Origin: Thiodiazotropha sp040506195
GTDB lineage: Bacteria; Pseudomonadota; Gammaproteobacteria; Chromatiales; Chromatiaceae
NCBI GenBank assembly: GCA_040506195.1
Contig: JBEVXH010000003.1
Coordinates: forward strand, 186,001 to 250,000
Direction: 5' to 3'
Length of the DNA: 64,000 nt
Positions 45,731 through 55,440 of the stretch are shown here, piece after piece. Each line of letters begins with the position of its first letter. Within the stretch, counting starts at the first letter, position 1. The position numbers were made by a program, and so were the translations under genes. The notes under the pieces are model-generated. The model was given only the letters and a program-made list of their open reading frames with translations. It was not told the origin of the DNA and searched no databases.

Positions 45731-45952
45731 TTGAAACAGCGCACACTTTTCCAGAAAATCCTGATAGCCATTGCTTTCATCAGCTATTTCACCGGTATCC
45801 TCTGCGGGGCGGCCGCACTCTATTTCGGAGAGGGCGGCCAGGACCCCGTCACGGCCAGTCTGATGGCCAGCATTGTGTTCTTTGTGGGAGTCGGCATCGT
45901 ATTGCAGGTGATCGGCAGCAGCAATCTGCCCGATTTAAAGATCAACAGATAA
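45731..45952 (+). CDS. Small membrane protein, unknown function
   Basis: 73 residues with a TTG start and a GGTGGGA ribosome site 7 bases before it. Two hydrophobic helices (about 8-30 and 42-64) frame a short acidic loop (GEGGQDPV). No family recognised. It is convergent with the nar operon and ends just before a copy of the GGCCTGTTAAC repeat. Confidence 0.6.
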   Translation: MKQRTLFQKILIAIAFISYFTGILCGAAALYFGEGGQDPVTASLMASIVFFVGVGIVLQVIGSSNLPDLKINR

Positions 45953-46052
45953 CGCTGACTAAGGCCTGTTAACCTTTGTAGACGACACTTAGTGATTGGA
46001 ACTGAAACTTCTTACTCGAAACCGACAGACAAGACGAACGAGGTTCGCCTGA

Positions 46053-46595
46053 TTACACGGGACCTTTGATCAAAACGGAATATGTGGTGTTTCTCTCTTC
46101 AGCTGCCGCCTCGCGGGCATAGATATCCGCCATCTCCTGCACCATACCATCCGTCAGCTCCTTCTCTATGGCCTCGCGCACATCGACTACAATCAGATCG
46201 ACTTTTAGTGACTCACCCGCCAGGGGATGGTTGGCATCAACCGTGACACCATCCTCGTTGACCTCGATCACGGTCACCGGTTTCCGGTTTGTCGTCGAAC
46301 CGGCGCTGAAGGTCATACCCGCTTCCAGCTTGCCGTCATAATTAAAGCGCTCACGCGGGATCACACGAATGAGTTCTTCGTTTCTAGAACCATAAGCCTC
46401 ATCCGTTTCCAATACAAACTCCCGCCTGTCCCCCACCCGGCAACCCTCAATCAGTTTTTCGATAGCGGGGAAAACCGTCTCACGTCCCTGGATGAAGGAG
46501 AGCGGATCGCTGTAGTCGCTGCTGTCGACCAGTTCATTATTGGAGTCCATCATGCGATATTCGATGGTGACGACCTTATCCCGCTCGACTCTCAT
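46053..46595 (-). CDS. FKBP-type peptidyl-prolyl isomerase (SlyD-like)
   Basis: 180 residues. FKBP core (VTIEYRMMDSNNELVDSSD, FIQGRETVFPAIEKLIEGC, ETDEAYGSR) with the insert-in-flap region, then a charged helical tail. The usual His-rich nickel tail of SlyD is absent. It overlaps the stop of the DsrC-like gene by one base and is the last gene of the nar operon, so it may help fold or mature nitrate reductase. Confidence 0.87.
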   Translation of the reverse strand: MRVERDKVVTIEYRMMDSNNELVDSSDYSDPLSFIQGRETVFPAIEKLIEGCRVGDRREFVLETDEAYGSRNEELIRVIPRERFNYDGKLEAGMTFSAGSTTNRKPVTVIEVNEDGVTVDANHPLAGESLKVDLIVVDVREAIEKELTDGMVQEMADIYAREAAAEERNTTYSVLIKGPV

Positions 46596-46960
46596 CAGTG
46601 CTCTCCCTTGGTCCTGCGGATACCGGCCAGGCGATTACCCTGCTTCTGCGGCCCGCCCCGGGGGAAAATGTCATGCAGATAACGGTTGCTGCCACGCGAC
46701 GGGCCCCACACCTGTTTGAAATGTTTGATCATATCCCGTACCTGGGCCTGTACACGATGGGACTGGTAATAGTCCCGGATGTAGCGGATGACATCCCAGT
46801 GATCCTGCGTAATCTCCAAACGCTCTTTTTTCGCGAGCGCGTAGACAAACGCCTCGTTCCAGTCGTCCATGTCCTGAATGTAACCCTCCTGGTCGGTGGC
46901 TATCCGTTTGCCGTCGACATCGAGGTATTCGATTCGGGTAGCGTAAGGGTTGGTGCTCAT
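46595..46960 (-). CDS. DsrC/TusE-family protein lacking the C-terminal cysteines
   Basis: 121 residues. The family pattern is clear: DGKRIATDQEGYIQDMDDWNE, LTQDHW-like LEITQDHWDVIRYIRDYY, and FPRGGPQKQGNRLAGI near the end. DsrC and TusE carry a sulfur-accepting Cys as the penultimate residue; here the protein ends KGEH and has no cysteine anywhere, so it cannot carry persulfide. Cys-less family members (called RspA, from memory) are thought to be regulatory. It follows narI by 98 bases in the nar operon. Confidence 0.88.
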   Translation of the reverse strand: MSTNPYATRIEYLDVDGKRIATDQEGYIQDMDDWNEAFVYALAKKERLEITQDHWDVIRYIRDYYQSHRVQAQVRDMIKHFKQVWGPSRGSNRYLHDIFPRGGPQKQGNRLAGIRRTKGEH

Positions 46961-47058
46961 ACTGCTTCCTCATTCATGCAACTGAACAAGATATTGTTTA
47001 GACTGCTCACCCAGGCCCTCTCTCCGTAAGCAGAGAGAAGACCTGAGAAAAGCTTCCA

Positions 47059-47754
47059 TCAGTTCATCGTGACCCGCTTCACGCGCACGATCTGGTAGGC
47101 ACGACCCAGATAGGTCAACGGCACGCTCCAGACATGCACCAGACGGGTGAACGGAAAGATCAGGAACACCGTCATGCCGAAGAGCATGTGGGTCTTGAAG
47201 ATCGGCGACACATTGGCGATAAGACCGGGATCCACGCTCATGGTGGCAATGCTTTTCACATATTCTGTGAGTGCGATCATCTCCGAAACGTCGCCGTGCG
47301 CGGCGTGACCGGAAGAGACCAGGATGGTACTCAGGCCGAGAGCGACGGTGACCAACAACCAGCCGATCACGAAGGTGTCACGTACACGGCTCACCGCCTT
47401 CACCCGCTGGTTGTTGACGCGTCGAATGAAAAGTAAGGTGGCTCCCGCCAGGCACATGACGCCGAAAATACCGCCGGCATAGATGGCGATATACTGATGG
47501 GAAACATCGGAGATGCCCAAGGCCTGGAACCAACCATGAGGCAACAGCATGCCCACCAGGTGGCCGAAAAAGATGCCGAGGATACCGACGTGGAACAGAT
47601 TGGAGGCGAGGCGCATCCCTTTGTTGCTCAACAGCTGACTGGAATCCGCCTTCCAGGTGTACTGCTCGCGATCAAAGCGAATCCAGCTGCCGAGCAGAAA
47701 TACCACGCCGGCGATGTAGGGGTAAGCCCCGAATACTAAATCATGTAAGCTCAT
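47059..47754 (-). CDS. narI: Respiratory nitrate reductase, gamma subunit
   Basis: 231 residues with five membrane helices and His ligands for two b hemes (for example FHVGILGIFFGHLVGML and KTHMLFGMTVF). It oxidises quinol and sends electrons to NarH. Last structural subunit in the narGHJI order, 23 bases after narJ. Confidence 0.95.
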   Translation of the reverse strand: MSLHDLVFGAYPYIAGVVFLLGSWIRFDREQYTWKADSSQLLSNKGMRLASNLFHVGILGIFFGHLVGMLLPHGWFQALGISDVSHQYIAIYAGGIFGVMCLAGATLLFIRRVNNQRVKAVSRVRDTFVIGWLLVTVALGLSTILVSSGHAAHGDVSEMIALTEYVKSIATMSVDPGLIANVSPIFKTHMLFGMTVFLIFPFTRLVHVWSVPLTYLGRAYQIVRVKRVTMN

Positions 47755-47777
47755 TCAATTTCTCCTCCTGGTTCGCC

Positions 47778-48299
47778 TTAGGCCGCCTGGCCCAGCTGAC
47801 CGCGGTTTTCGACAATCCGCAGCAGCCGCGCATAGGGGCTATCTGCCTTCTCAAGATTTTCCGCGAGCACGCTGATCACTTTACGGGCATCGCCCAGAAA
47901 CACCCGCGCCTGCATGTCGTCCAGGGTCGAAGCGTACTCCAGGATCAACGGCAGGTAGTCGGGTATCTCCTGTTGGTCGATATCCAACCCTTCGGCGCGA
48001 TAGTGCTCCATCAGATCGATCAGCGCCGGGCCGCGGCCTCGGTCGTCACCAAACAGATGGTGGGTCAGATGCAGGGTGTGCTCCGGCGTCATGTCAAAGG
48101 TCTGCACGTAATCCGCCTGCATGCCGGTCAGATCGTGCAGTTGCATCCAGGAGATGAACTGCATCAGATCGTCACGCTCTCGCACACTGATGCCCTGGTC
48201 GCTCTTCACCCGCTTGATGATCTCCGGCATATGCGCCATCAGTTCGGTGTCCGGGTACTCCAGCAACCGTGCCAGTAATTTATAGACTTCCATCGGCAT
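47778..48299 (-). CDS. narJ: Nitrate reductase molybdenum cofactor assembly chaperone
   Basis: 173 residues, TorD/DmsD-like helical chaperone (LARLLEYPDTELMAHMPEI, YVQTFDMTPEHTLHLTHHLFGDDRGRGPAL). NarJ binds apo-NarG until the molybdenum cofactor is inserted and is not part of the final enzyme. Slightly shorter than E. coli NarJ (236). Starts 6 bases after narH. Confidence 0.94.
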   Translation of the reverse strand: MPMEVYKLLARLLEYPDTELMAHMPEIIKRVKSDQGISVRERDDLMQFISWMQLHDLTGMQADYVQTFDMTPEHTLHLTHHLFGDDRGRGPALIDLMEHYRAEGLDIDQQEIPDYLPLILEYASTLDDMQARVFLGDARKVISVLAENLEKADSPYARLLRIVENRGQLGQAA

Positions 48300-48305
48300 G
48301 CCTCC

Positions 48306-49862
48306 TTAAACTCTCTTGCGGGGCTGTATGCCCTGCGGGGTATGGGTGCGCTTGCGCGGGGTCGGGAACAGGGTGACCCCCTGGCCGCCGCCACCGCCCT
48401 GGGCAGTGACGTTGCCGGCGGCAAAACCGTTCTGACCCTGAAAGGCGTAGGGGTCCTCCTGCACCATCTCCTCATGGGCGGTGGGGATGACGAAGCGGTG
48501 GTCGTAATCGGCGATACCCAGCATCTGGTACATCTCCTCCGCCTGCTCCTCGCTCAGGCCCACGGCCTCCAGCACCGCATAGTTCGGCTCACCCTCGATC
48601 GCCTTGGAACGCTGGTTGCTGCGCATGGCGATCATGCGGTGCAGCGCACTGAATATCGGCGCTTCGTCGCCCGCCGTCAGCAGGTTGGCCAGATAGCGGG
48701 CAGGAAAACGCAGGGCGTCCACCTTGGGAATGACGCCGTCCGCCTCGGTGGGCAGGTTGTCCTGGTCGATCTGAGTCTGCACCGGCGACAGCGGCGGCAC
48801 GTACCACATCATGGGCAGGGTGCGGAACTCGGGGTGGATGGGAAAAGCGATTTCCCACTCCACGGCCATCTTGTAGACCGGCGACTTCTGCGCGGCGTCG
48901 ATCCACTGCTGGGGAATGCCGGCATCCAGCGCCTGGCGGATCACCTCGGGATCGTTGGGGTCGAGGAACATGTCGAGTTGCTGCCGATAGAGCCGCTGCT
49001 TGATGTCCGTACCGGCGGCATCGCTGATCTTGTCGGCATCGTAGAGCACCACCCCCATGTAGCGGATGCGGCCGACGCAGGACTCGGCACAAGCGGTGGG
49101 CATGCCCGACTCGACCCGCGGATAGCAGAGGATGCACTTCTCCGACTTGCCCGACTCCCAGTTGTAGTAGATCTTTTTGTAGGGGCAGGCACTGACGCAC
49201 ATCCGCCAGCCACGGCAGCGATCCTGGTCGATCAGTACCGCACCGTCCTCCTCACGTTTGTAGATAGCGCCGGAGGGACAACTGGCGACACAGGCCGGGT
49301 TGAGACAGTGGTTACAGAGCCTGGGCAGGTACATGTGGAAGGTCTTCTCGAAATCCTTGTACATCTGCTTCTGGATGCCTTCGAAGTTCCTGTCCAGGGA
49401 GCGGTTCTCGAACTCCCCCGCCAGGTCGTCCTCCCAGTTGGGGCCCCAATGGATCTTTTCCATCTGCTGACCGGTGATCTGCGATACAGGGCGCGCCGTC
49501 GGGCAGGCCTCGGATAGCGGCTTGTTCTGCAGCTTGGGGTAGTCGTAATCGAACGGCTCGTAGTAATCGTCGATCTCCGGCATGTCGGGGTTGGCGAAGA
49601 TGTTGAGCAGCTTGCTGGTGCGGCCCCCTGCGCGCAGCTCCAGCCTGCCGTCCTGCTTCACCCAACCGCCGCGCCACTTACCCTGGTTCTCCCACTGCTT
49701 GGGGTAACCGACACCGGGCTTGGATTCGACGTTGTTGAACCAGGCGTACTCCATGCCTTTGCGATTGGTCCAGATATTCTTGCAGGTGACCGAACAGGTG
49801 TGGCAACCGATACATTTGTCCAGGTTCAGCACCATCGCGATTTGTGCGCGTATATTCATCAT
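48306..49862 (-). CDS. narH: Respiratory nitrate reductase, beta subunit
   Basis: 518 residues. Iron-sulfur ligands are visible in CIGCHTCSVTCKN, CNHCLNPACVASCPSGAI, CRGWRMCVSACPY and CILCYPRVESGMPTACAESC. One position is Trp (CRGW), giving the [3Fe-4S] centre typical of NarH. It carries electrons from NarI to NarG on the cytoplasmic side. The C-terminal 35 residues are Gly/Pro/Arg-rich. Confidence 0.96.
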   Translation of the reverse strand: MMNIRAQIAMVLNLDKCIGCHTCSVTCKNIWTNRKGMEYAWFNNVESKPGVGYPKQWENQGKWRGGWVKQDGRLELRAGGRTSKLLNIFANPDMPEIDDYYEPFDYDYPKLQNKPLSEACPTARPVSQITGQQMEKIHWGPNWEDDLAGEFENRSLDRNFEGIQKQMYKDFEKTFHMYLPRLCNHCLNPACVASCPSGAIYKREEDGAVLIDQDRCRGWRMCVSACPYKKIYYNWESGKSEKCILCYPRVESGMPTACAESCVGRIRYMGVVLYDADKISDAAGTDIKQRLYRQQLDMFLDPNDPEVIRQALDAGIPQQWIDAAQKSPVYKMAVEWEIAFPIHPEFRTLPMMWYVPPLSPVQTQIDQDNLPTEADGVIPKVDALRFPARYLANLLTAGDEAPIFSALHRMIAMRSNQRSKAIEGEPNYAVLEAVGLSEEQAEEMYQMLGIADYDHRFVIPTAHEEMVQEDPYAFQGQNGFAAGNVTAQGGGGGQGVTLFPTPRKRTHTPQGIQPRKRV

Positions 49863-49894
49863 TTCGTCTCACTATTCGTTGGTTGGGCGCAGGC

Positions 49895-52800
49895 TCAGTT
49901 GTTGACGCCTTCCGGGTTGAGCTGGGCTTCTCGCTCGGGGGTGAGCGGGCGTTCCAGCCAATCGACGTCGCGATCCTCGATCTTATGCACGATAACGTAC
50001 TCGTCGCGCTGACTGCCCACCGTGCCGTAGTAGTTGAACGCGTAGCTCAGCTGGGCGTAACCGCCGATCATGTTGGTGGGTTTCATCACCACCTTGGTCA
50101 CCGAGTTGAGGATGCCGCCCCGCTTTCCGGTTGTATTGGAGCCGGGCACGTTCACGTTCTTCTCCTGAGCGTGGTACATGAGCGCCATCCCCTCGGGCAC
50201 GCGCTGGGAAACCACCACACGGGCCACGGTGGCGCCGTTGGCGTTGACCGCCTCCACCCAGTCGTTGTCCTTGAGGCCTATACTTCTGGCCTGGTCCTCG
50301 TTGACCCAGAAATAGGGGCCGCCGCGGAACAGGGTGAGCATGCGCAGGTTGTCCTGATAGGAGGAGTGGATACCCCATTTTGAATGGGGGGTGATCCAGT
50401 TCAGGGTCAACGTCTTCTTGCCCTTGAGTTTATTCGCCAGATTCTGCGGCAGATTGGTGTGCGCGCCGAGATCCTGGGGCGGACGGAAACAGCAAAGGCC
50501 TTCGCCGAAGTCGCGCATCCACTCGTGGTCCAGGTAGAAGGAGGCGCGACCGGTGAGCGTACGGAAGGGAATGTGCTCATGGATATTGGTATAGCCCGCG
50601 GTGTAGCTCACCTCTTCCGACTCAATGCCGGACCAGGTGGGCGCGGTGATGATCTTGCGTGGCTGGGCCAGGATATCCTTATAGCGGATCTTCTCCTCGT
50701 GACGACCCTCGTAGAGATGGCTGTGGTCGATGCCGGTCTTCTTCGACAGTGCCGACCAGGACTTGTGCGCCACCTCGCCGTTGGTCTCCGGCGCCATCTG
50801 CAGCACCGTGTCGCAGACCTGTACATCCTCCATCAGGGAAGGCCGTCCTTTGGATATGCCCTCCTCGGTGATCACACCGTTGTGATCGCACAACTGTTCG
50901 ATCTCCATGTCGGTGTTCCAGTCCAGCCCCTTGACGTTGTTGCCCAGCTTGTTCATCAGCGGGCCCACCGAGGTGAACTTCTTATAGGTATTGGGGTAGT
51001 CGCGCTCCACCACCTTGAACAGGGGCGCGGTCTTACCGGGGATCAGTTCGCACTCGCCGCGCTTCCAGTCCCTGACCTCGCCGAAGGGTTGGGCCATGGC
51101 CATGGGGGAGTCGTGCTGCATGGGCAGAGAGACCACATCTTTCCTGACACCAAGATGGGTCTCGGCCAGCTCCGAGAACTTCTCGGCGATGGTCTTGAAG
51201 ATCTGCCAGTCCGACCGGGACTCGAAAGCCGGATCGACCGCCTTGCCCAGCGGATGCACGAAGGGGTGCATATCGGTGGTGTTGAGGTCGGCCTTCTCGT
51301 ACCAGGTAGCGGTGGGCAGGATGATATCGGAGTAGGCGCCGGTGGAGTTGAGGCGGAAGTTGATATCCACCATCAGGTCCAGCTTACCGGCGGGCGACTT
51401 CTCGCGCCACTTGATCTCCTTGCACTGCTTGCCGTCCACACCCTCCTGCATGACGCCGTTCTGCGCGCCCAACAGGTGCTTGAGGAAATATTCGTGTCCC
51501 TTGGCGGAGCAACCGATCAGGTTGGCGCGCCAGACAAAGAGGTTGCGCGGATGGTTCTCCTCGGCATCCACATCCTCGATGGCGAAGGCGGTATTGCCGC
51601 TCTTCAGAGACTCAGCCAGATAGTTGGAGACCCCCTGCTCGTCGGTGGCGCCGGCGGCCTCCGCCTCCTCGACAATCTCCAGCGGATTCTTGTTGAAATG
51701 GGGCGCCGAAGGGAGCCAGCCCAGACGTTGGGAGACCACGTTGTAGTCGCCGATCTGATAACCCTTGTACCTGTCGCCGGCGGTAGCGCCGCGGATGTTG
51801 TCGGCCTGCACCTTCTCATAGCGCCACTGGTCTGTATGGAAGTACCAGTAGGTTGTGGAGTTCATGTGGCGCGGCGGGCGGTGCCAGTCGAGACCGAAGG
51901 CGATGGGCGCCCAGCCGGCCTGCGGACGCAGTTTCTCCTGCCCTACATAGTGAGCCCAGCCGCCGCCGGTCTGACCGACGCAGCCGCAGATATGCAGCAG
52001 ATTCATGATGCTGCGGTAGCCCATATCGTTGTGGTACCAGTGGTTGATCGCCGCACCCATGATGACCATGGACTTGCCTTGAGTCTTGGAGGCGTTCTCC
52101 GCGAACTCGCGGCCGGTACGCTCCAGGTCGGCGCGCTTGACGCCGGTGACTTTCTCCGCCCAGGCGGGGGTATAGGGCACGCTTGCATCGTCGTAGGAGG
52201 TCGCCAGATTGTCGCCCAGACCACGGTCGATGCCGTACTGGGCCACCTGCAGATCGAACACCGAGCAGACATAAACCTCTTCGCCGTGGGCCAGTTTCAG
52301 CCTGCGCACCGGGATGTTTCGCAATTGAACCGAGTCCTCGCCCGGGGTGAAATGCGGGAAAGCGACGGTAACCACCTCATCATGACTATCGACACAGGAG
52401 AGCTCCGCTTCGATTTCGGATTGATCTTTGGCGTTTTTCTCCAGCAGGTTCCATTTGCCCTCCTCGCCCCAGCGGAATCCCACCGAGCCGTTTGGCACCA
52501 CGAAGGAGTTGCCTTTGGCATCGTAGACCACGGTCTTCCATTCCGGGTTGTTCTCCTCACCCATATTGCCGGTAAAGTCGGAGGCACGCAGGAAGCGGCC
52601 GGAGACGTAACGGTCGCCGTCCTTGTTCAGCATCACCTGCATCGGCAGGTCGGTGTACTTGCGCGCGTACTCCTGGAAATAGGGGTCTTTCTGCTTGATG
52701 TAGAACTCATTGAGCGCCACGTGCCCCATGGCCATGAAGGCGGCGGAGTCGGTGCCCTGCCGCACCGGCATCCAGAGATCGGCAAACTTGACATACTCGG

Positions 52801-53656
52801 CATAGTCCGGCGCCATGGAGACGATCTTGGTGCCGTTATAGCGCGATTCGATGGCGAAGTGAGCGTCCGGGGTCCGGGTCATCGGCAGGTTGGCGCCGCA
52901 GATGATGATGTATTTGGAGTTGTACCAGTCGGCCGCTTCCGGCACGTCGGTCTGTTCGCCCCACACCTGCGGCGAGGCGGCGGGCAGGTCGCAATACCAG
53001 TCGTAGAAGGAGCCGCAGGCGCCGCCGATCAGAGACAGATAGCGCGAACCCGCCGCGTAGGAGATCATCGACATGGCCGGTATCGGCGAGAAGCCGTAGA
53101 TACGGTCCGGACCCCACTCTTGTATGGTATGGATGTTGGCGGCGGCGATCATCTCCACAACCTCGTCCCAGGTGCTGCGCACGAAACCGCCGAGCCCGCG
53201 CACCGAGGTGTATTTCTTGCGCTTCTCCGGATTGGCCTGGATGCTCGCCCAGGCCTCGACCGGATCCTTGCCGTTCTTGCGCTCTTCACGATAAAGGTCC
53301 AACAGACGGCCGCGAATCAGCGGGTATTTAATGCGGTGCGGGCTGTAGAGGTACCAGGAGAATGAGGCCCCCCGCTGGCAGCCGCGAGGCTCATGGTTGG
53401 GCAGATCCGGTCGCGTCTCCGGATAGTCGGTCTGCTGCATTTCATAGGCTACCAGACCATTCTTCACGTAGATCTTCCAGGAGCAGCCGCCGGTGCAGTT
53501 GACGCCATGGGTGGAGCGAACCACCTTGTCGTGGCGCCAGCGGTTGCGGTAGGTGTCTTCCCACTGTCGGTCCTCGGCGGTGACGATGCCGTGACCGCCG
53601 GAAAAGGTCTCTTCGACTTTCTTGAAGTATTTCAAGCGATCGAGAAAGTGACTCAT
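49895..53656 (-). CDS. narG: Respiratory nitrate reductase, alpha subunit
   Basis: 1253 residues, normal for NarG. The N-terminal FS0 site is THGVNCTGGCSWKIYVKNGL with the fourth ligand in GCQRGASFSW. The Mo-bis-MGD domain follows through to the C-terminal dinucleotide-binding part. The enzyme reduces nitrate to nitrite in the cytoplasm, coupled to quinol oxidation. The N-terminus lacks a Tat cleavage signal, as expected for cytoplasmic NarG. Good codon match to the surrounding chromosome. Confidence 0.97.
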   Translation of the reverse strand: MSHFLDRLKYFKKVEETFSGGHGIVTAEDRQWEDTYRNRWRHDKVVRSTHGVNCTGGCSWKIYVKNGLVAYEMQQTDYPETRPDLPNHEPRGCQRGASFSWYLYSPHRIKYPLIRGRLLDLYREERKNGKDPVEAWASIQANPEKRKKYTSVRGLGGFVRSTWDEVVEMIAAANIHTIQEWGPDRIYGFSPIPAMSMISYAAGSRYLSLIGGACGSFYDWYCDLPAASPQVWGEQTDVPEAADWYNSKYIIICGANLPMTRTPDAHFAIESRYNGTKIVSMAPDYAEYVKFADLWMPVRQGTDSAAFMAMGHVALNEFYIKQKDPYFQEYARKYTDLPMQVMLNKDGDRYVSGRFLRASDFTGNMGEENNPEWKTVVYDAKGNSFVVPNGSVGFRWGEEGKWNLLEKNAKDQSEIEAELSCVDSHDEVVTVAFPHFTPGEDSVQLRNIPVRRLKLAHGEEVYVCSVFDLQVAQYGIDRGLGDNLATSYDDASVPYTPAWAEKVTGVKRADLERTGREFAENASKTQGKSMVIMGAAINHWYHNDMGYRSIMNLLHICGCVGQTGGGWAHYVGQEKLRPQAGWAPIAFGLDWHRPPRHMNSTTYWYFHTDQWRYEKVQADNIRGATAGDRYKGYQIGDYNVVSQRLGWLPSAPHFNKNPLEIVEEAEAAGATDEQGVSNYLAESLKSGNTAFAIEDVDAEENHPRNLFVWRANLIGCSAKGHEYFLKHLLGAQNGVMQEGVDGKQCKEIKWREKSPAGKLDLMVDINFRLNSTGAYSDIILPTATWYEKADLNTTDMHPFVHPLGKAVDPAFESRSDWQIFKTIAEKFSELAETHLGVRKDVVSLPMQHDSPMAMAQPFGEVRDWKRGECELIPGKTAPLFKVVERDYPNTYKKFTSVGPLMNKLGNNVKGLDWNTDMEIEQLCDHNGVITEEGISKGRPSLMEDVQVCDTVLQMAPETNGEVAHKSWSALSKKTGIDHSHLYEGRHEEKIRYKDILAQPRKIITAPTWSGIESEEVSYTAGYTNIHEHIPFRTLTGRASFYLDHEWMRDFGEGLCCFRPPQDLGAHTNLPQNLANKLKGKKTLTLNWITPHSKWGIHSSYQDNLRMLTLFRGGPYFWVNEDQARSIGLKDNDWVEAVNANGATVARVVVSQRVPEGMALMYHAQEKNVNVPGSNTTGKRGGILNSVTKVVMKPTNMIGGYAQLSYAFNYYGTVGSQRDEYVIVHKIEDRDVDWLERPLTPEREAQLNPEGVNN

Positions 53657-53795
53657 GATTCGTTTCTCCTCCGGGCGCCGCTACTGCCGGCGCCCGCTGT
53701 CAGAATAGGGTGGAACGGACCTGCCAAGGCCTGGGAGTCTCCGACTCAACCTTGTGGTTTGGGGGGTACGCAGGCCCGTCCACATTCGCAAACGA

Positions 53796-55403
53796 TTACG
53801 GATTTTTGAATTCCGCCTTGGGGCTCAGGTAGTACCACCAGTTGAGCAGCAGACAGACAAAATAGAAGATGGCAAAGCCGTAGAGCGCAACCTCCGGGGT
53901 CGCCATCTTGATCTGTTCACCGAACACCTTGGGGATGATGAAGGCGCCGTAGGCGGCCACCGCGGAGGTCCAGCCCAGGGCCGGACCCGCCTGTTCCTTG
54001 GGGAACACCATGGCGATGGTACGGAAAGTCGAACCGTTGCCGATGCCGGTCGCGGCAAACAGCACCAGAAACAATATCAGGAAGGGCAGGAAAAACTCTT
54101 CCGGGGTGGCCGACGAATAGGCTTGCTGCAGGAAGTAAGCGACGCCAAGGGCCGAGGCGATCATGACGATGGCCACGTACTGGGTTACTTTTGCACCACC
54201 CACTTTGTCGGCGATCCAGCCACCAATCGGACGGATCAAGGCACCGATGAAAGGCCCCATCCAGGCATACATCAATGCGGAAGGACCGTTGGGATTGGCG
54301 ATGTCGTGGTTCATCACGCCGTCTGGCCCCATTACGTGGGAGAAGCCGAACACCACCTTGATAGCCAGGGCAAAACCAGCGGAATAGCCGATAAAGCTGC
54401 CAAAGGTCATGGTGTAGATGATACTCATGACCCAGGTGTGCTTGTTGCCGAAGATCTTGAACTGGCGTTGCAGATTCGGCTTGATGTCACCCGGGATCAT
54501 CTTCATCAGCATGACCGTGGCGAACAGGATGCCGGCAATGACCGGCCACTTGGCCCAGCCCGGCGCACCCAGGCCGGTCGGCGCCGGCAGGATGATGTAG
54601 AGACCGGCTGCCGCTGTGATGAAACCGATGATCAACATGCCGGCGATCTTCGACATGGCGCCGCCGGCGGAGCCTATGTGCGGCGACACCTCGTCGGTAC
54701 GGATGTTGTTCATGCCGAACCAGCCGGCGAAGGCCAGCGGGATCAACAACAGCAGCCAGATGAAACCGGCGTTGTGGATGTAGGTTTCGGAACCGGCCGG
54801 GATCTTGCCGATCAGGGTGCCGGAGGTGTTCTGCAGAATCATCGGCTCACCGCCGAAGATACCGAAGGTCATCACCAAGGGGATCAGGATCTGCATGGTG
54901 GTAACACCCGCGTTCCCCAGGCCCGCGTTCAAGCCCAGCGCCAGGCCCTGCATCCGCTTCGGAAAGAAGAAGCTGATGTTGGACATGGAGGAGGCAAAGT
55001 TACCGCCACCAAAGCCGGACAGGAATGCCAGCACCTGGAACACCCACAGTGGGGTGTTCGGGTCCTGCAGGGCAAACCCGGTTCCGGCTGCCGGAAGCAT
55101 CAACAGTGCGGTGGTGAAGAAAATGGTATTCCTGCCACCCGCGATACGGATAAAGAAGCTGGACGGAATACGCAGGGTCGCACCGGTCAGGCCGGCGATG
55201 GCCGCAAGGGTAAAGAGCTCCGCCTTGGCAAAGGGAAAGCCCAGGTTGAGCATCTGCACAGTGATGATGCCCCAGTAGAGCCAGACCGCAAAACCGCACA
55301 GCAGACTGGGGATGGATATCCATAGATTGCGGTTGGCGAGTCGCTTACCCGAGGACTCCCAGAATCGGGAGTCCTCGGGGTTCCAGGTCGTGATATCTGC
55401 CAT
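53796..55403 (-). CDS. narK: Nitrate/nitrite transporter, NarK family (second copy in operon)
   Basis: 535 residues, twelve membrane helices of the major facilitator superfamily. The nitrate-binding segments FSGFGGGNFASSMSNISFFFP-like (GGGNFASSM) and GNGSTFRTIAMVFP are visible. It resembles NarK2-type nitrate/nitrite antiporters. It lies between narG and the second transporter gene, 139 bases before narG. Confidence 0.92.
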   Translation of the reverse strand: MADITTWNPEDSRFWESSGKRLANRNLWISIPSLLCGFAVWLYWGIITVQMLNLGFPFAKAELFTLAAIAGLTGATLRIPSSFFIRIAGGRNTIFFTTALLMLPAAGTGFALQDPNTPLWVFQVLAFLSGFGGGNFASSMSNISFFFPKRMQGLALGLNAGLGNAGVTTMQILIPLVMTFGIFGGEPMILQNTSGTLIGKIPAGSETYIHNAGFIWLLLLIPLAFAGWFGMNNIRTDEVSPHIGSAGGAMSKIAGMLIIGFITAAAGLYIILPAPTGLGAPGWAKWPVIAGILFATVMLMKMIPGDIKPNLQRQFKIFGNKHTWVMSIIYTMTFGSFIGYSAGFALAIKVVFGFSHVMGPDGVMNHDIANPNGPSALMYAWMGPFIGALIRPIGGWIADKVGGAKVTQYVAIVMIASALGVAYFLQQAYSSATPEEFFLPFLILFLVLFAATGIGNGSTFRTIAMVFPKEQAGPALGWTSAVAAYGAFIIPKVFGEQIKMATPEVALYGFAIFYFVCLLLNWWYYLSPKAEFKNP

Positions 55404-55440
55404 TGAATGCTCCTCCGGCTATATTTGTTTGCGGCTAGGT

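Noticed and set aside
48342..49517. 391-codon plus-strand ORF opposite narH
   Set aside because: Antisense shadow of narH.
50384..53365. 993-codon plus-strand ORF opposite narG
   Set aside because: Low-complexity translation rich in Val, Gly, His and Arg, fully antisense to a clear narG. A codon-bias shadow in GC-rich DNA.
53754..55325. 523-codon plus-strand ORF opposite narK
   Set aside because: His/Gln/Gly-rich translation opposite a clear transporter; antisense shadow.
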